Below are positions 48,274-61,839 of a DNA stretch of 64,000 nt, in pieces; the stretch's first letter is position 1; each line of letters begins with the position of its first letter. Below the pieces are notes generated by a model. It had not been told where the DNA came from. It was given only the letters and a program-made list of their open reading frames with translations, and ran no database searches. Origin of the DNA: Synchiropus splendidus (Eukaryota > Chordata > Actinopteri > Syngnathiformes > Callionymidae); assembly GCF_027744825.2 (NCBI RefSeq), contig NC_071350.1, positions 1,674,001 through 1,738,000 on the forward strand. Direction: 5' to 3'. Made by a program: the position numbers and the translations under genes.

Positions 48274-51200
48274 GTTGCACATCAAATCTAAGCTGTCTGA
48301 AGTGTTGTTCCAAAGTAATCAACATTTTTATGTTGGGCGTTCGGGAATCGACCTTATCTCCGGCTGAAAACGCATTTTACGCATTGTGCAATAACTTTGC
48401 AGGGAAGCTTCAGAAAATGAAATTTTCCCGTCCCACTATTCCAGAAAGGGTCTTTCTTGTAGTTGCACATCAAATCTAAGCTGTCTGAAGTGTTTTTAAA
48501 AAGTTATCAACATTTTTAAGTTTGGCGTTCCGGATCCCACCTTATCTCAAGCTGAAAACGCGGTTTCTGCATTGTGCCAAAACTTTGCTGGGAAGCTTCA
48601 GAACATGAAATTTTCACGACACACTATAGTAGAAAGGGTCTTCCTAATAGTTGCACATCAAATCTAAGCTGTCTGAAGTGTTTTTCGAAAGTTATCAACA
48701 TTTTTATGTTTGGCGTCCCGGAACCCACCTTATCTCAAGCTGAAAACGCGTGTTCAGCATTGTGCCATAACTTTGCAGGGAAGCTTCAGAACATGAAATT
48801 TTCACCTCCCACTATAGCAGAAAGGGTCTTTCTTGTAGTTGCACATCAAATCTAAGCTGTCTGATGTGTTTTTCCAAAGTTATCAACATTTTTATGTTTG
48901 GCGTTCCGGAATCGACCTTATCTCAGGCTGAAAACGCGTTTTACGCATTGTGCCATAACTTTTCTGGGAACCTTTAGAACATGAAATTTTCACCTCCCAC
49001 TATAGCAGAAAGGGTCTTTCTAGTAGTTGCACATCAGATCTAAGCTGTCTGAAGTGTTGTTCCAAAGTTATCAACATTTTTACGTTTGGCGTTTCGGAAA
49101 CCACCTTATCTCAGGCTGATAATGCGTTTTTTGCATTGTGCCATAACCTCTTAGGGAAGCTTGAGAACATGAAATGTTCACCTCCCACTATAGCAGAAAT
49201 GGGCATTCTAGCAGTTGCACATCAAATCTAAGCTGTCTGAAGTGTTCTTCCAAAGTTAGCAACATTTTTACGGTTGCCGTTCCGGAACCCACCTTATCTC
49301 AGGCTGAAAACGCTTTTTCTGCATTGTGCCATAACTTCTCAGGGAAGCTTCAGAACATGAAATGTTCACCTCCCACTATAGCAGAAAAGGTCTTTCTAGT
49401 AGTTGCATATCAAATCTAAGCTGTCTGAAGTGTTTTTCCAAAGTTATCAACATTTTTATGTTTGGCGTTCCGGAATCGACCTTATCTCAGGCTGAAAACT
49501 CGTTTTACGCATTGTGCCATAACTTTGAAGGGAAGCTTCAGAAAATGAAATTTTCACCTCCCACTATAGCAGAAAGGGTCTTTCCAGTAGTTGCACATCA
49601 AATCTAAGCTGTCTGAAGTGTTTTTCCAAACTTATCAACATTTTTATGTTTGGCGTTCCTGAACCCACCTTATCTCAGGCTGAAAACAGGTTTTCTGCAT
49701 TGTGCCATAACTTTGCAGGGAAGCTTCAGAACATGAAATTTTCACGTCCCACTATAGCAGAAAGGGTCTTTCTAGTAGTTGCACATCAAATCTAAGCTGT
49801 CTGAAGTGTTTTTCCAAAGTTATCAACATTTTTATGTTTGGCGTTCCGGAACCCACCTTATCTCAGGCTGAAAACAGGTTTTCTGCATTGTGCCATAACT
49901 TTGCAGGGAAGCTTCAGAACAAGAAATTTTCACGTCCCACTATAGCAGAAAGGGTCTTTCTAGTAGTTGCACATCAAATCTAAGCTGTCTGAAGTGTTTT
50001 TCGAATGTTATCAACATTTTTATGTTTGGCGTTCCAGAATCGACCTTATCTCAGGCTGAAAACGGGTTGTCTGCATCGTGCCATAACTTTGCATGGAAGC
50101 TTCCGAACATGAAATTTTAACCTCCCACTATAGCAGAAAGGGTCTTTCTAGTAGTTGCACATCAAATCTATGCTGTCTGATGTGTTTTACCAAAGTTATC
50201 AATATTTTTATGTTTGGCGTTCCGGAATCGACCTTATCTTAGTCTGAAAACGCCTTTTACACATTGTGCAATAACTTTGCAGGGAAGCTTCAGAACATGA
50301 AATGTTCACATCCCACTATAGCAGAAAGGGTCTTTCTAGTAGATGCACATGAAATCTAAGCTGTCTGAAGTGTTTTTACAAAGTTATCAACATTTTTATT
50401 TTTGGCGTTCCAGAATCGACCTTATCTCAGGCTGAAAACGCGTTTCACGCATTGTGCCATAACTTTGCAGGGAAGCATCAGAAAATGAAATTTTCACCTC
50501 CCACTATAGCAGAAAGGGTCTTTCTAGTAGTTGCACATCAAATCTAAGCTGTCTGAAGTGTTGTTCCAAAGTAATCAACATTTTTATATTGGGCGTTCGG
50601 GAATCGACCTTATCTCCGGCTGAAAACGCGTTTTACGCATTGTGCCATAACTTTGCAGGGAAGCTTCAGAAAATGAAATTTTCACGTCCCACTATTCCAG
50701 AAAGGGTCTTTCTTGTAGTTGCACATCAAATCTAAGCTGTCTGAAGTGTTTTTAAAAAGTTATCAACATTTTTTTGTTTGGCGTTCCGGATCCCACCTTA
50801 TCTCAAGCTGAAAACGCGTTTTCTGCATTGTGGCATAACTTCTCAGGGAAGCTTCAGAACATGAAATGTTCACCTCCCACTATAGCAGAAAGGGTCTTTC
50901 TAGTAGTTGCACATCAAATCTGAGCTGTCTGAAGTGTTTTTCCAAAGTTATCAACATTTTTATGTTTGGCGTTCCAGAATCGACCTTATCTCAGGCTGAA
51001 AACGCGTTTTACGCATTGTGCAATAACTTTGCAGGGAAGCATCAGAAAATGAAATTTTCACGTCCCACTATAGTAGAAAGGGTCTTCCTAGTAGTTGCAC
51101 ATCAAATCTAAGCTCTCTGAAGTGTTTTTCGAAAGTTATCAACATTTTTATGTTTGGCGTCCCGGAACCCACCTTATCTCAAGCTGAAAACGCGTGTTCA

Positions 51201-53149
51201 GCATTGTGCCATAACTTTGCAGGGAAGCTTCAGAACATGAAATTTTCACCTCCCACTATAGCAGAAAGGGTCTTTCTAGTAGTTGCACATCAAATCTGAG
51301 CTGTCTGAAGTGTTTTTCCAAAGTTATCAACATTTTTATGTTTGGCGTTCCAGAATCGACCTTATCTCAGGCTGAAAACGCGTTTTACGCATTATGCAAT
51401 AACTTTGCAGGGAAGCATCAGAAAATGAAATTTTCACGTCCCACTATAGCAGAAAGGGTCTTCCTAGTAGTTGCACATCAAATCTAAGCTGTCTGAAGTG
51501 TTTTTCCAAAGTTATCAACATTTTTATGTTTGGCGTTCCTGAACCCACCTTATCTCAGGCTGAAAACAGGTTTTCTGCATTGTGCCATAACTTTGCAGGG
51601 AAGCTTCAGAACATGAAATTTTCACCTCCCACTATAGCAGAAAGGGTCTTTCTAGTAGTTGCACATCAAATCTAAGCTGTCTGAAGTGTTTTTCCAAAGT
51701 TATCAACATTTTTATGTTTGGCGTTCCAGAATCGACCTTATCTCAGGCTGAAAACGCGTTTTACGCATTGTGCCATAACTTTGCAGGGAAGCATCAGAAA
51801 ATGAAATTTTCACGTCCCACTATTCCAGAAAGGGTCTTTCTTGTAGTTGCTCATCAAATCTAAGCTGTCTGAAGTGTTTTTCGAAAGTTATCAACATTTT
51901 TATGTTTGGCGTTCCGGAACCCACCTTATCTCAACCTGAAAACGCGTTTTCTGCATTGTGGCATAACTTCTCAGGGAAGCTTCAGAACATGAAATGTTCA
52001 CCTCCCACTATAGCAGAAAGGGTCTTTCTAGTAGTTGCACATCAAATCTGAGCTGTCTGAAGTGTTTTTCCAAAGCTATCAACATTTTTATGTTTGGCGT
52101 CCCGGAACCCACCTTATCTCAAGCTGAAAACGCGTGTTCAGCATTGTGCCATAACTTTGCAGGGAAGCTTCAGAACATTAAATTTTCACCTCCCACTATA
52201 GCAGAAATGGTCTTTCTAGTAGTTGCACATCAAATCTAAGTTGTCTGAAGTGTTTTTCCAAAGTTATCAACATTTTTATGTTTGGCGTTCCGGAATCGAC
52301 CTTATCTCAGGCTGAAAACGCGTTTTACGCATTGTGCCATAACTTTTCTGGGAACCTTTAGAACATGAAATTTTCACCTCCCACTATAGCAGAAAGGGTC
52401 TTTCTAGTAGTTGCACATCAAATCTAAGCTGTCTGAAGTGTTGTTCCAAAGTTATCAACATTTTTACGTTTGGCGTTTCGGAAACCACCTTATCTCAGGC
52501 TGATAATGCGTTTTTCGCATTGTGCCATAACTTCTTAGGGAAGCTTGAGAACATGAAATGTTCACCTCCCACTATAGCAGAAATGGTCATTCTAGCAGTT
52601 GCACATCAAATCTAAGCTGTCTGAAGTGTTCTTCCAAAGTTAGAAACATTTTTACGCTTGCCGTTCCGGAACCCACCTTATCTCAGGTTGAAAACGCGTT
52701 TTCTGCATTGTGCCATAACTTCTCTGGGAAGCTTCAGAACATGAAATTTTGACCTCCCACTATAGCAGAAAGGGTCTTTCTAGTAGTTGCACATCAAATC
52801 TAAGCTGTCTGATGTGTTTTTCCAAAGTTATCAACATTTTTATGTTTGGCGTTCCGGAATAGACCTTATCTTAGGCTGAAAACGCGTTTTACGCATTGTG
52901 CAATAACTTTGCAGGGAAGCTTCAGAACATGAAATGTTCACCTCCCACTATAGCAGAAAGGGTCTTTCTAGTAGTTGCATATCAAATCTAAGCTGTCTGA
53001 AGTGTTTTTCCAAAGTTATCAACATTTTTATGTTTGGCTTTCCGGAATCGACCTTATCTCAGGCTGAAAACTCGTTTTACGCATTGTGACATAACTTTAC
53101 AGGGAAGCTTCAGAAAATGAAATTTTCACCTCCCACTATAGCAGAAAGG

Positions 53150-56100
53150 GTCTTTCCAGTAGTTGCACATCAAATCTAAGCTGTCTGAAGTGTTTTTCCA
53201 AAGTTATCAACATTTTTATGTTTGGCGTTCCTGAACCCACCTTATCTCAGGCTGAAAACAGGTTTTCTGCATTGTGCCATAACTTTGCAGGGAAGCTTCA
53301 GAACATGAAATTTTCACGTCCCACAATAGCAGAAAGGGTCTTTCTAGTAGTTGCACATCAAATCTAAGCTGTCTGAAGTGTTTTTCGAATGTTATCAACA
53401 TTTTTATGTTTGGCGTTCCAGAATCGACCTTATCTCAGGCTGAAAACGGGTTGTCTGCATTGTGCCATAACTTTGCATGGAAGCTTCCGAACATGAAATT
53501 TTAACCTCCCACTATAGCAGAAAGGGTCTTTCTAGTAGTTGCACATCAAATCTAAGCTGTCTGATGTGTTTTACCAAAGTTATCAACATTTTTATGTTTG
53601 GCGTTCCGGAACCCACCTTATCTCAAGCTGAAAACGCGTTTTCTGCATTGTGGCATAACTTCTCAGGGAAGCTTCAGAACATGAAATGTTCACCTCCCAC
53701 TATAGCAGAAAGGGTCTTTCTAGTAGTTGCACATCAAATCTGAGCTGTCTGAAGTGTTTTTCCAAAGTTATCAACATTTTTATGTTTGGCGTTCCAGAAT
53801 CGACCTTGTCTCAGGCTGAAAACGCGTTTTACGCATTGTGCAATAACTTTGCTGGGAAGCATCAGAAAATGAAATTTTCACGTCCCACTATAGTAGTAAG
53901 GGTCTTCCTAGTAGTTGCACATCAAATCTAAGCTGTCTGAAGTGTTTTTCGAAAGTTATCAACATTTTTATGTTTGGCGTCCCGGAACCCACCTTATCTC
54001 AAGCTGAAAACGCGTGTTCAGCATTGTGCCATAACTTTGCAGGGAAGCTTCAGAACATGAAATTTTCACCTCCCACTATAGCAGAAATGGTCTTTCTAGT
54101 AGTTGCACATCAAATCTAAGCTGTCTGAAGTGTTTTTCCAAAGTTATCAACATTTTTATGTTTGGCGTTCCGGAATCGACCTTATCTCAGGCTGAAAACG
54201 CGTTTTACGCATTGTGCCATAACTTTTCTGGGAACCTTTCGAACATGAAATTTTCACCTCCCACTATAGCAGAAAGGGTCTTTCTAGTAGTTGCACATCA
54301 AATCTAAGCTGTCTGAAGTGTTGTTCCAAAGTTATCAACATTTTTACGTTTGGCGTTTCGGAAACCACCTTATCTCAGGCTGATAATGCGTTTTTTGCAT
54401 TGTGCCATAACTTCTTAGGGAAGCTTGAGAACATGAAATGTTCACCTCCCACTATAGCAGAAATGGTCATTCTAGCAGTTGCACATCAAATCTAAGCTGT
54501 CTGAAGTGTTCTTCCAAAGTTAGAAACATTTTTACGCTTGCCGTTCCGGAACCCACCTTATCTCTGGTTGAAAACGCGTTTTCTGCATTGTGCCATAACT
54601 TTGCAGGGAAGCTTCAGAACATGAAATTTTCACGTCCCACTATAGCAGAAAGGGTCTTTCTAGTAGTTGCACATCAAATCTAAGCTGTCTGAAGTGTTTT
54701 TCGAATGTTATCAACATTTTTATGTTTGGCGATCCAGAATCGACCTTATCTCAGGCTGAAAACGGGTTGTCTGCATTGTGCCATAACTTTGCATGGAAGC
54801 TTCCGAACATGAAATTTTAACCTCCCACTATAGCAGAAAGGGTCTTTCTAGTAGTTGCACATCAAATCTAAGCTGTCTGATGTGTTTTACCAAAGTTATC
54901 AACATTTTTATGTTTGGCGTTCCGGAACCCACCTTATCTCAAGCTGAAAACGCGTTTTCTGCATTGTGGCATAACTTCTCAGGGAAGCTTCAGAACATGA
55001 AATGTTCACCTCCCACTATAGCAGAAAGGGTCTTTCTAGCAGTTGCACATCAAATCTAAGCTGTCTGAAGTGTTCTTCCAAAGTTAGAAACATTTTTACG
55101 CTTGCCGTTCCGGAACCCACCTTATCTCAGGTTGAAAACGCGTTTTCTGCATTGTGCCATAACTTCTCTGGGAAGCTTCAGAACATGAAATTTTGACCTC
55201 CCACTCTAGCAGAAAGGGTCTTTCGAGTAGTTGCACATCAAATCTAAGCTGTCTGATGTGTTTTTCCAAAGTTATCAACATTTTTATGTTTGGCGTTCCG
55301 GAATAGACCTTATCTTAGGCTGAAAACGCGTTTTACGCATTGTGCAATAACTTTGCAGGGAAGCTTCAGAACATGAAATGTTCACCTCCCACTATAGCAG
55401 AAAGGGTCTTTCTAGTAGTTGCATATCAAATCTAAGCTGTCTGAAGTGTTTTTCCAAAGTTATCAACATTTTTATGTTTGGCTTTCCGGAATCGACCTTA
55501 TCTCAGGCTGAAAACTCGTTTTACGCATTGTGCCATAACTTTACAGGGAAGCTTCAGAAAATGAAATTTTCACCTCCCACTATAGCAGAAAGGGTCTTTC
55601 CAGTAGTTGCACATCAAATCTAAGCTGTCTGAAGTGTTGTTCCAAAGTTATCAACATTTTTATGTTTGGCGTTCCTGAACCCACCTTATCTCAGGCTGAA
55701 AACAGGTTTTCTGCATTGTGCCATAACTTTGCAGGGAAGCTTCAGAACATGAAATTTTCACGTCCCACTATAGCAGAAAGGGTCTTTCTAGTAGTTGCAC
55801 ATCAAATCTAAGCTGTCTGAAGTGTTTTTCGAATGTTATCAACATTTTTATGTTTGGCGTTCCAGAATCGACCTTATCTCAGGCTGAAAACGGGTTGTCT
55901 GCATTGTGCCATAACTTTGCATGGAAGCTTCCGAACATGAAATTTTAACCTCCCACTATAGCAGAAAGGTTCTTTCTAGTAGTTGCACATCAAATCTAAG
56001 CTGTCTGATGTGTTTTACCAAAGTTATCAACATTTTTATGTTTGGCGTTCCGGAACCCACCTTATCTCAAGCTGAAAACGCGTTTTCTGCATTGTGGCAT

Positions 56101-57144
56101 AACTTCTCAGGGAAGCTTCAGAACATGAAATGTTCACCTCCCACTATAGCAGAAAGGGTCTTTCTAGTAGTTGCACATCAAATCTGAGCTGTCTGAAGTG
56201 TTTTTCCAAAGTTATCAACATTTTTATGTTTGGCGTTCAAGAATCGACCTTGTCTCAGGCTGAAAACGCGTTTTACGCATCGTGCAATAACTTTGCAGGG
56301 AAGCATCAGAAAATGAAATTTTCACGTCCCACTATAGTAGAAAGGGTCTTCCTAGTAGTTGCACATCAAATCTAAGCTGTCTGAAGTGTTTTTCGAAAGT
56401 TATCAACATTTTTATGTTTGGCGTCCCGGAACCCACCTTATCTCAAGCTGAAAACGCGTGTTCAGCATTGTGCCATAACTTTGCAGGGAAGCTTCAGAAC
56501 ATGAAATTTTCACCTCCCACTATAGCAGAAATGGTCTTTCTAGTAGTTGCACATCAAATCTAAGCTGTCTGAAGTGTTTTTCCAAAGTTATCAACATTTT
56601 TATGTTTGGCGTTCCGGAATCGACCTTATCTCAGGCTGAAAACGCGTTTTACGCATTGTGCCATAACTTTTCTGGGAACCTTTAGAACATGAAATTTTCA
56701 CCTCCCACTATAGCAGAAAGGGTCTTTCTAGTAGTTGCACATCAAATCTAAGCTGTCTGATGTGTTTTTCCAAAGTTATCAACATTTTTATGTTTGGCGT
56801 TCCGGAATAGACCTTATCTTAGGCTGAAAACGCGTTTTACGCATTGTGCAATAACTTTGCAGGGAAGCTTCAGAACATGAAATGTTCACCTCCCACTATA
56901 GCAGAAAGGGTCTTTCTAGTAGTTGCATATCAAATCTAAGCTGTCTGAAGTGTTTTTCCAAAGTTATCAACATTTTTATGTTTGGCTTTCCGGAATCGAC
57001 CTTATCTCAGGCTGAAAACTCGTTTTACGCATTGTGCCATAACTTTACAGGGAAGCTTCAGAAAATGAAATTTTCACCTCCCACTATAGCAGAAAGGGTC
57101 TTTCCAGTAGTTGCACATCAAATCTAAGCTGTCTGAAGTGTTTT
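53150..57144. repeat. Overlapping 13-mer and 8-mer duplications
   Basis: About 53150-54300 and 55600-56745 match at offset 2,444 (13 x 188), marked by CGGGTTGTCTGC, GTTTTACCAAAG and CGTGTTCAGCATTG. About 55240-55640 and 56744-57144 match at offset 1,504 (8 x 188), marked by GGCTTTCCGG and AAAACTCG. A shorter 10-mer offset (1,880) links 52558 with 54438, marked by GTTAGAAACATTTTTACGC. Confidence 0.7.
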
Positions 57145-60100
57145 TCCAAAGTTATCAACATTTTTATGTTTGGCGTTCCTGAACCCACCTTATCTCAGGC
57201 TGAAAACAGGTTTTCTGCATTGTGCCATAACTTTGCAGGGAAGCTTCAGAACATGAAATTTTCACGTCCCACTATAGCAGAAAGGGTCTTTCTAGTAGTT
57301 GCACATCAAATCTAAGCTGTCTGAAGTGTTTTTCGAATGTCATCAACATTTTTATGTTTGGCGTTCCAGAATCGACCTTATCTCAGGCTGAAAACGGGTT
57401 GTCTGCATTGTGCCATAACTTTGCATGGAAGCTTCCGAACATGAAATTTTAACCTCCCACTATAGCAGAAAGGGTCTTTCTAGTAGTTGCACATCAAATC
57501 TAAGCTGTCTGATGTGTTTTACCAAAGTTATCAACATTTTTATGTTTGGCGTTCCGGAATCGACCTTATCTTAGTCTGAAAACGCGTTTTACACATTGTG
57601 CAATAACTTTGCAGGGAAGCTTCAGAACATGAAATGTTCACATCCCACTATAGCAGAAACGGTCTTTCTAGTAGTTGCACATCAAATCTAAGCTGTCTGA
57701 AGTGTTTTTCGAAAGTTATCAACATTTTTATGTTTGGCGTTCCGGAATCGACCTTATCTCAGGCTGAAAACGCGTTTTACGCATTGTGCCATAACTTTGC
57801 GGGGAAGCTTCAGAACATGAAATGTTCACCTCCCACTATAGCAGAAAGGGTCTTTCTCGTAGTTGCACATCAAATGTAAGCTGTCTGAAGTGTTTTTCCA
57901 AAGTTATGAACATTTTTATGTTTTGCGTTCCGGAATCAACCTTATCTCAGGCTGACAAAGCGTTTCCGGCATTATGCCATAACTTTGCAGGGAAGCTTCA
58001 GAACATGAAATTTTCACCTCCCACTATACCAGAAAGGGTCTTTCTAGTAGTTGCACATCAAATCTAAGCTGTCTGAACTGTTTTTCCAAAGTTATCCACA
58101 TATTTTTGTTGGGCGTTCCGGAATCGACCTTATCTCAGGCTGAAAACGCGTTTTACGCATTGTGCCATAACTTTGCAGGGAAGCTTCAGAAAATGAAATT
58201 TTCACGTCGCACTATTCCAGAAAGGGTCTTTCTTGTAGTTGCACATCAAATCTAAGCTGTCTGAAGTGTTTTTCCAAAATTATCAACATTTTTATGTTTG
58301 GCGTTCCGGAACCCACCTTATCTCAAGCTGAAAACGCGTTTTCTGCATTGTGCCATAACTTTGCTGGGAAGCTTCAGAACATGAAATTTTCACGTCCCAC
58401 TATAGCAGAAAGGGTCTTTCTAGTAGTTGCACATCAAATCTAAGCTGTCTGAAGTGTTTTTCGAAAGTTATCAACATTTTTATGTTTGGCGTTCCGGAAC
58501 CCACCTTATCTCAAGCTGAAAACGCGTTTTCTGCATTGTGGCATAACTTCTCAGGGAAGCTTCAGAACATGAAATGTTCACCTACCACTATAGCAGATAG
58601 GGTCTTTCTAGTAGAAGCACATCAAATCTGAGCTGTCTGAAGTGTTTTTCCAAAGTTATCAACATTTTTATGTTTGGCGTTCCACAATCGACCTTATCTC
58701 AGGCTGAAAACGCGTTTTACGCATTGTGCAATAACTTTGCAGGGAAGCATCAGAAAATGAAATTTTCACGTCCCTCTATAGCAGAAAGGGTCTTCCTAGT
58801 AGTTGCACATCAAATCTAAGCTGTCTGAAGTGTTTTTCCAAAGTTATCAACATTTTTATGTTTGGCGTTCCGGAATCGACCTTATCTCAGGCTGAAAACG
58901 CGTTTTACGCATTGTGCCATAACTTTTCTGGGAACCTTTAGAACATGAAATTTTCACCTCCCACTATAGCAGAAAGGGTCTTTCTAGTAGTTGCACATCA
59001 GATCTAAGCTGTCTGAAGTGTTGTTCCAAAGTTATCAACATTTTTACGTTTGGCGTTTCGGAAACCACCTTATCTCAGGCTGATAATGCGTTTTTTGCAT
59101 TGTGCCATAACTTCTTAGGGAAGCTTGAGAACATGAACTGTTCACCTCCCACTATAGCAGAAATGGTCATTCTAGCAGTTGCACATCAAATCTAAGCTGT
59201 CTGAAGTGTTCTTCCAAAGTTAGCAACATTTTTACGCTTGCCGTTCCGGAACCCACCTTATCTCAGGCTGAAAACGCGTTTTCTGCATTGTGCCATAACT
59301 TCTCAGGGAAGCTTCAGAACATGAAATTTTGACCTCCCACTATAGCAGAAAGGGTCTTTCTAGTAGTTGCACATCAAATCTAAGCTGTCTGATGTGTTTT
59401 ACCAAAGTTATCAACATTTTTATGTTTGGCGTTCCGGAATAGACCTTATCTCAGGCTGAAAACGGGTTGTCTGCATTGTGCCATAACTTTGCATGGAAGC
59501 TTCCGAACATGAAATTTTAACCTCCCACTATAGCAGAAAGGATCTTTCTAGTAGTTGCACATCAAATCTGAGCTGTCTGATGTGTTTTACCAAAGTTATC
59601 AACATTTTTATGTTTGGCGTTCCGGAATCGACCTTATCTTAGTCTGAAAACGCGTTTTACACATTGTGCAATAACTTTGCAGGGAAGCTTCAGAACATGA
59701 AATGTTCACATCCCACTATAGCAGAAACTGTATTTCTAGTAGTTGCACATCAAATATAAGCTGTCTGAAGTGTTTTTCCAAAGTTATCAACATATTTTTA
59801 TTTGGCGTTCCAGAATCGACCTTATCTCAGGCTGAAAACGGGTTGTCTGCATTGTGCCATAACTTTGCATGGAAGGTTCCGAACATGAAATTTTAACCTC
59901 CCACTATAGCAGAAAGGGTCTTTCTAGTAGTTGCACATCAAATCTAAGCTGTCTGATGTGTATTACCAAAGTTATCAACATTTTTATGTTTGGCGTTCCG
60001 GAATCGACCTTATCTCAGGCTGAAAACGCGTTTTCCGCATTGTGCCATAACTTTTCTGGGAACCTTTAGAACATGAAATGTTCACCTCCCACTATAGCAG

Positions 60101-60712
60101 AAATGGTCATTCTAGCAGTTGCACATCAAATCTAAGCTGTCTGAAGTGTTCTTCCAAAGTTAGCAACATTTTTACGGTTGCCGTTCCGGAACCCACCTTA
60201 TCTCAGGCTGAAAACGCGTTTTCTGCATTGTGCCATAACTTCTCAGGGAAGCTTCAGAACATGAAATTTTGACCTCCCACTATAGCAGAAAGGGTCTTTC
60301 TAGTAGTTGCACATCAAATCTAAGCTGTCTGATGTGTTTTTCCAAAGTTATCAACATTTTTATGTTTCGTGTTCCGGAATAGACCTTATCTTAGGCTGAA
60401 AACGCGTTTTACGCATTGTGCAATAACTTTGCAGGGAAGCTTCAGAACATGAAATGTTCACCTCCCACTATAGCAGAAAGGGTCTTTCTAGTAGTTGCAT
60501 GTCAAATGTAAGCTGTCTGAAGTGTTTTTCCAAAGTTATCAACATTTTTATGTTTGGCGTTCCGGAATCGACCTTATCTCAGGCTGAAAACTCGTTTTAC
60601 GCATTGTGCCATAACTTTGCAGGGAAGCTTCAGAAAATGAAATTTTCACCTCCCACTATAGCAGAAAGGGTCTTTCTAGTAGTGGCACATCAAATCTAAG
60701 CTGTCTGAAGTG

Positions 60713-61088
60713 TTTTTCCAAAGTTATCAACATATTTTTGTTGGGCGTTCCGGAATCGACCTTATCTCAGGCTGAAAACGCGTTTTACGCATTGTGCCAT
60801 AACTTTGGAGGGAAGCTTCAGAAAATGAAATTTTCACGTCCCACTATACCAGAAAGGGTCTTTCTTGTAGTTGCACATCAAATCTAAGCTGTCTGAAGTG
60901 TTTTTCCAAAGTTATCAACATATTTTTGTTGGGCGTTCCGGAATCGACCTTATCTCAGGCTGAAAACGCGTTTTACGCATTGTGCCATAACTTTGGAGGG
61001 AAGCTTCAGAAAATGAAATTTTCACGTCCCACTATACCAGAAAGGGTCTTTCTTGTAGTTGCACATCAAATCTAAGCTGTCTGAAGTG
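60713..61088. repeat. Two adjacent identical monomers
   Basis: 60713-60900 and 60901-61088 appear identical over the full 188 bp by reading, including the uncommon ACATATTTTTGTTGGGCG and TTTGGAGGGAAGC. Neighbouring monomers in the array usually differ at many sites, so this is probably a recent single-unit duplication or conversion. Confidence 0.85.
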
Positions 61089-61839
61089 TTTTTCGAAAGT
61101 TATCAACAATTTTATGTTTGGCGTTCCGGAAGCCACCTTATCTCAAGCTGAAAACGCGTTTTCTGCATTGTGCCATAACTTCTCAGGGAAGCTTCAGAAC
61201 ATGAAATTTTCAGCTCCCACTATAGCAGAAAGGGTCTTTCTAGTAGTTGCACATCAAATCTAAGCTGTCTGAAGTGTTGTTCCAAAGTAATCAACATTTT
61301 TATGTTGGGCGTTCGGGAATCGACCTTATCTCAGGCTGAAAACGCGTTTTACGCATTGTGCCATAACTTTGCAGGGAAGCTTCAGAAAATGAAATTTTCA
61401 CGTCCCACTATAGCAGAAAGGGTCTTCCTAGTAGTTGCACATCAAATCTAAGCTGTCTGAACTGTTTTTCGAAAGTTATCAACATTTTTATGTTTGGGGT
61501 TCGGGAACCCACCTTATCTCAAGCTGAAAACGCGTGTTCTGCATTGTGCCATAACTTTGCAGGGAAGCTTCAGAACATGAAATTTTCACCTCCGACTGTA
61601 GCAGAAAGGGACTTTCAAGTAGTTGCACATCAAATCTAAGCTGTCTGAAGTGTTTTTCCAAAGTTATCAACATATTTTTGTTGGGCGTTCCGGAATCGAC
61701 CTTATCTCAGGCTGAAAACGCGTTTTACGCATTGTGCCATAACTTTGCAGGGAAGCTTCAGAAAATGAAATTTTCACGTCCCACTATACCAGAAAGGGTC
61801 TTTCTTGTAGTTGCACATCAAATCTAAGCTGTCTGAAGT

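Larger units (their letters stand above)
33860..48300. repeat. Higher-order repeat domain, five related blocks
   Basis: The marker GGATGAAAAATCG with GAACCTGAAATTTTGACC begins related blocks at about 34073, 37080, 40841, 42346 and 45917. Intervals are 3007, 3761, 1505 and 3571 bp, i.e. 16, 20, 8 and 19 monomers within one base. Other shared private changes are the two-base deletion GCACACAAATC at 35690 and 38697, GAACAAGAAATGTTCTAG, and CTCAGGCCCAAAACGCG. Copies differ by one whole monomer gained or lost at several places, for example between 34378 and 34560 relative to 37380. Confidence 0.75.

Noticed and set aside
33860..48300. Possible assembly duplication rather than true higher-order repeats
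   Set aside because: Copies differ by scattered substitutions and by whole-monomer indels at different places, which is not expected of a simple assembly duplication. It cannot be fully excluded without reads.
58090..58110. TTATCCACA, an exact match to the bacterial DnaA box; TTATCAACA in most monomers
   Set aside because: The context is a eukaryotic satellite, and the match is a one-base variant of the common monomer sequence. There is no replication-origin structure of bacterial type.
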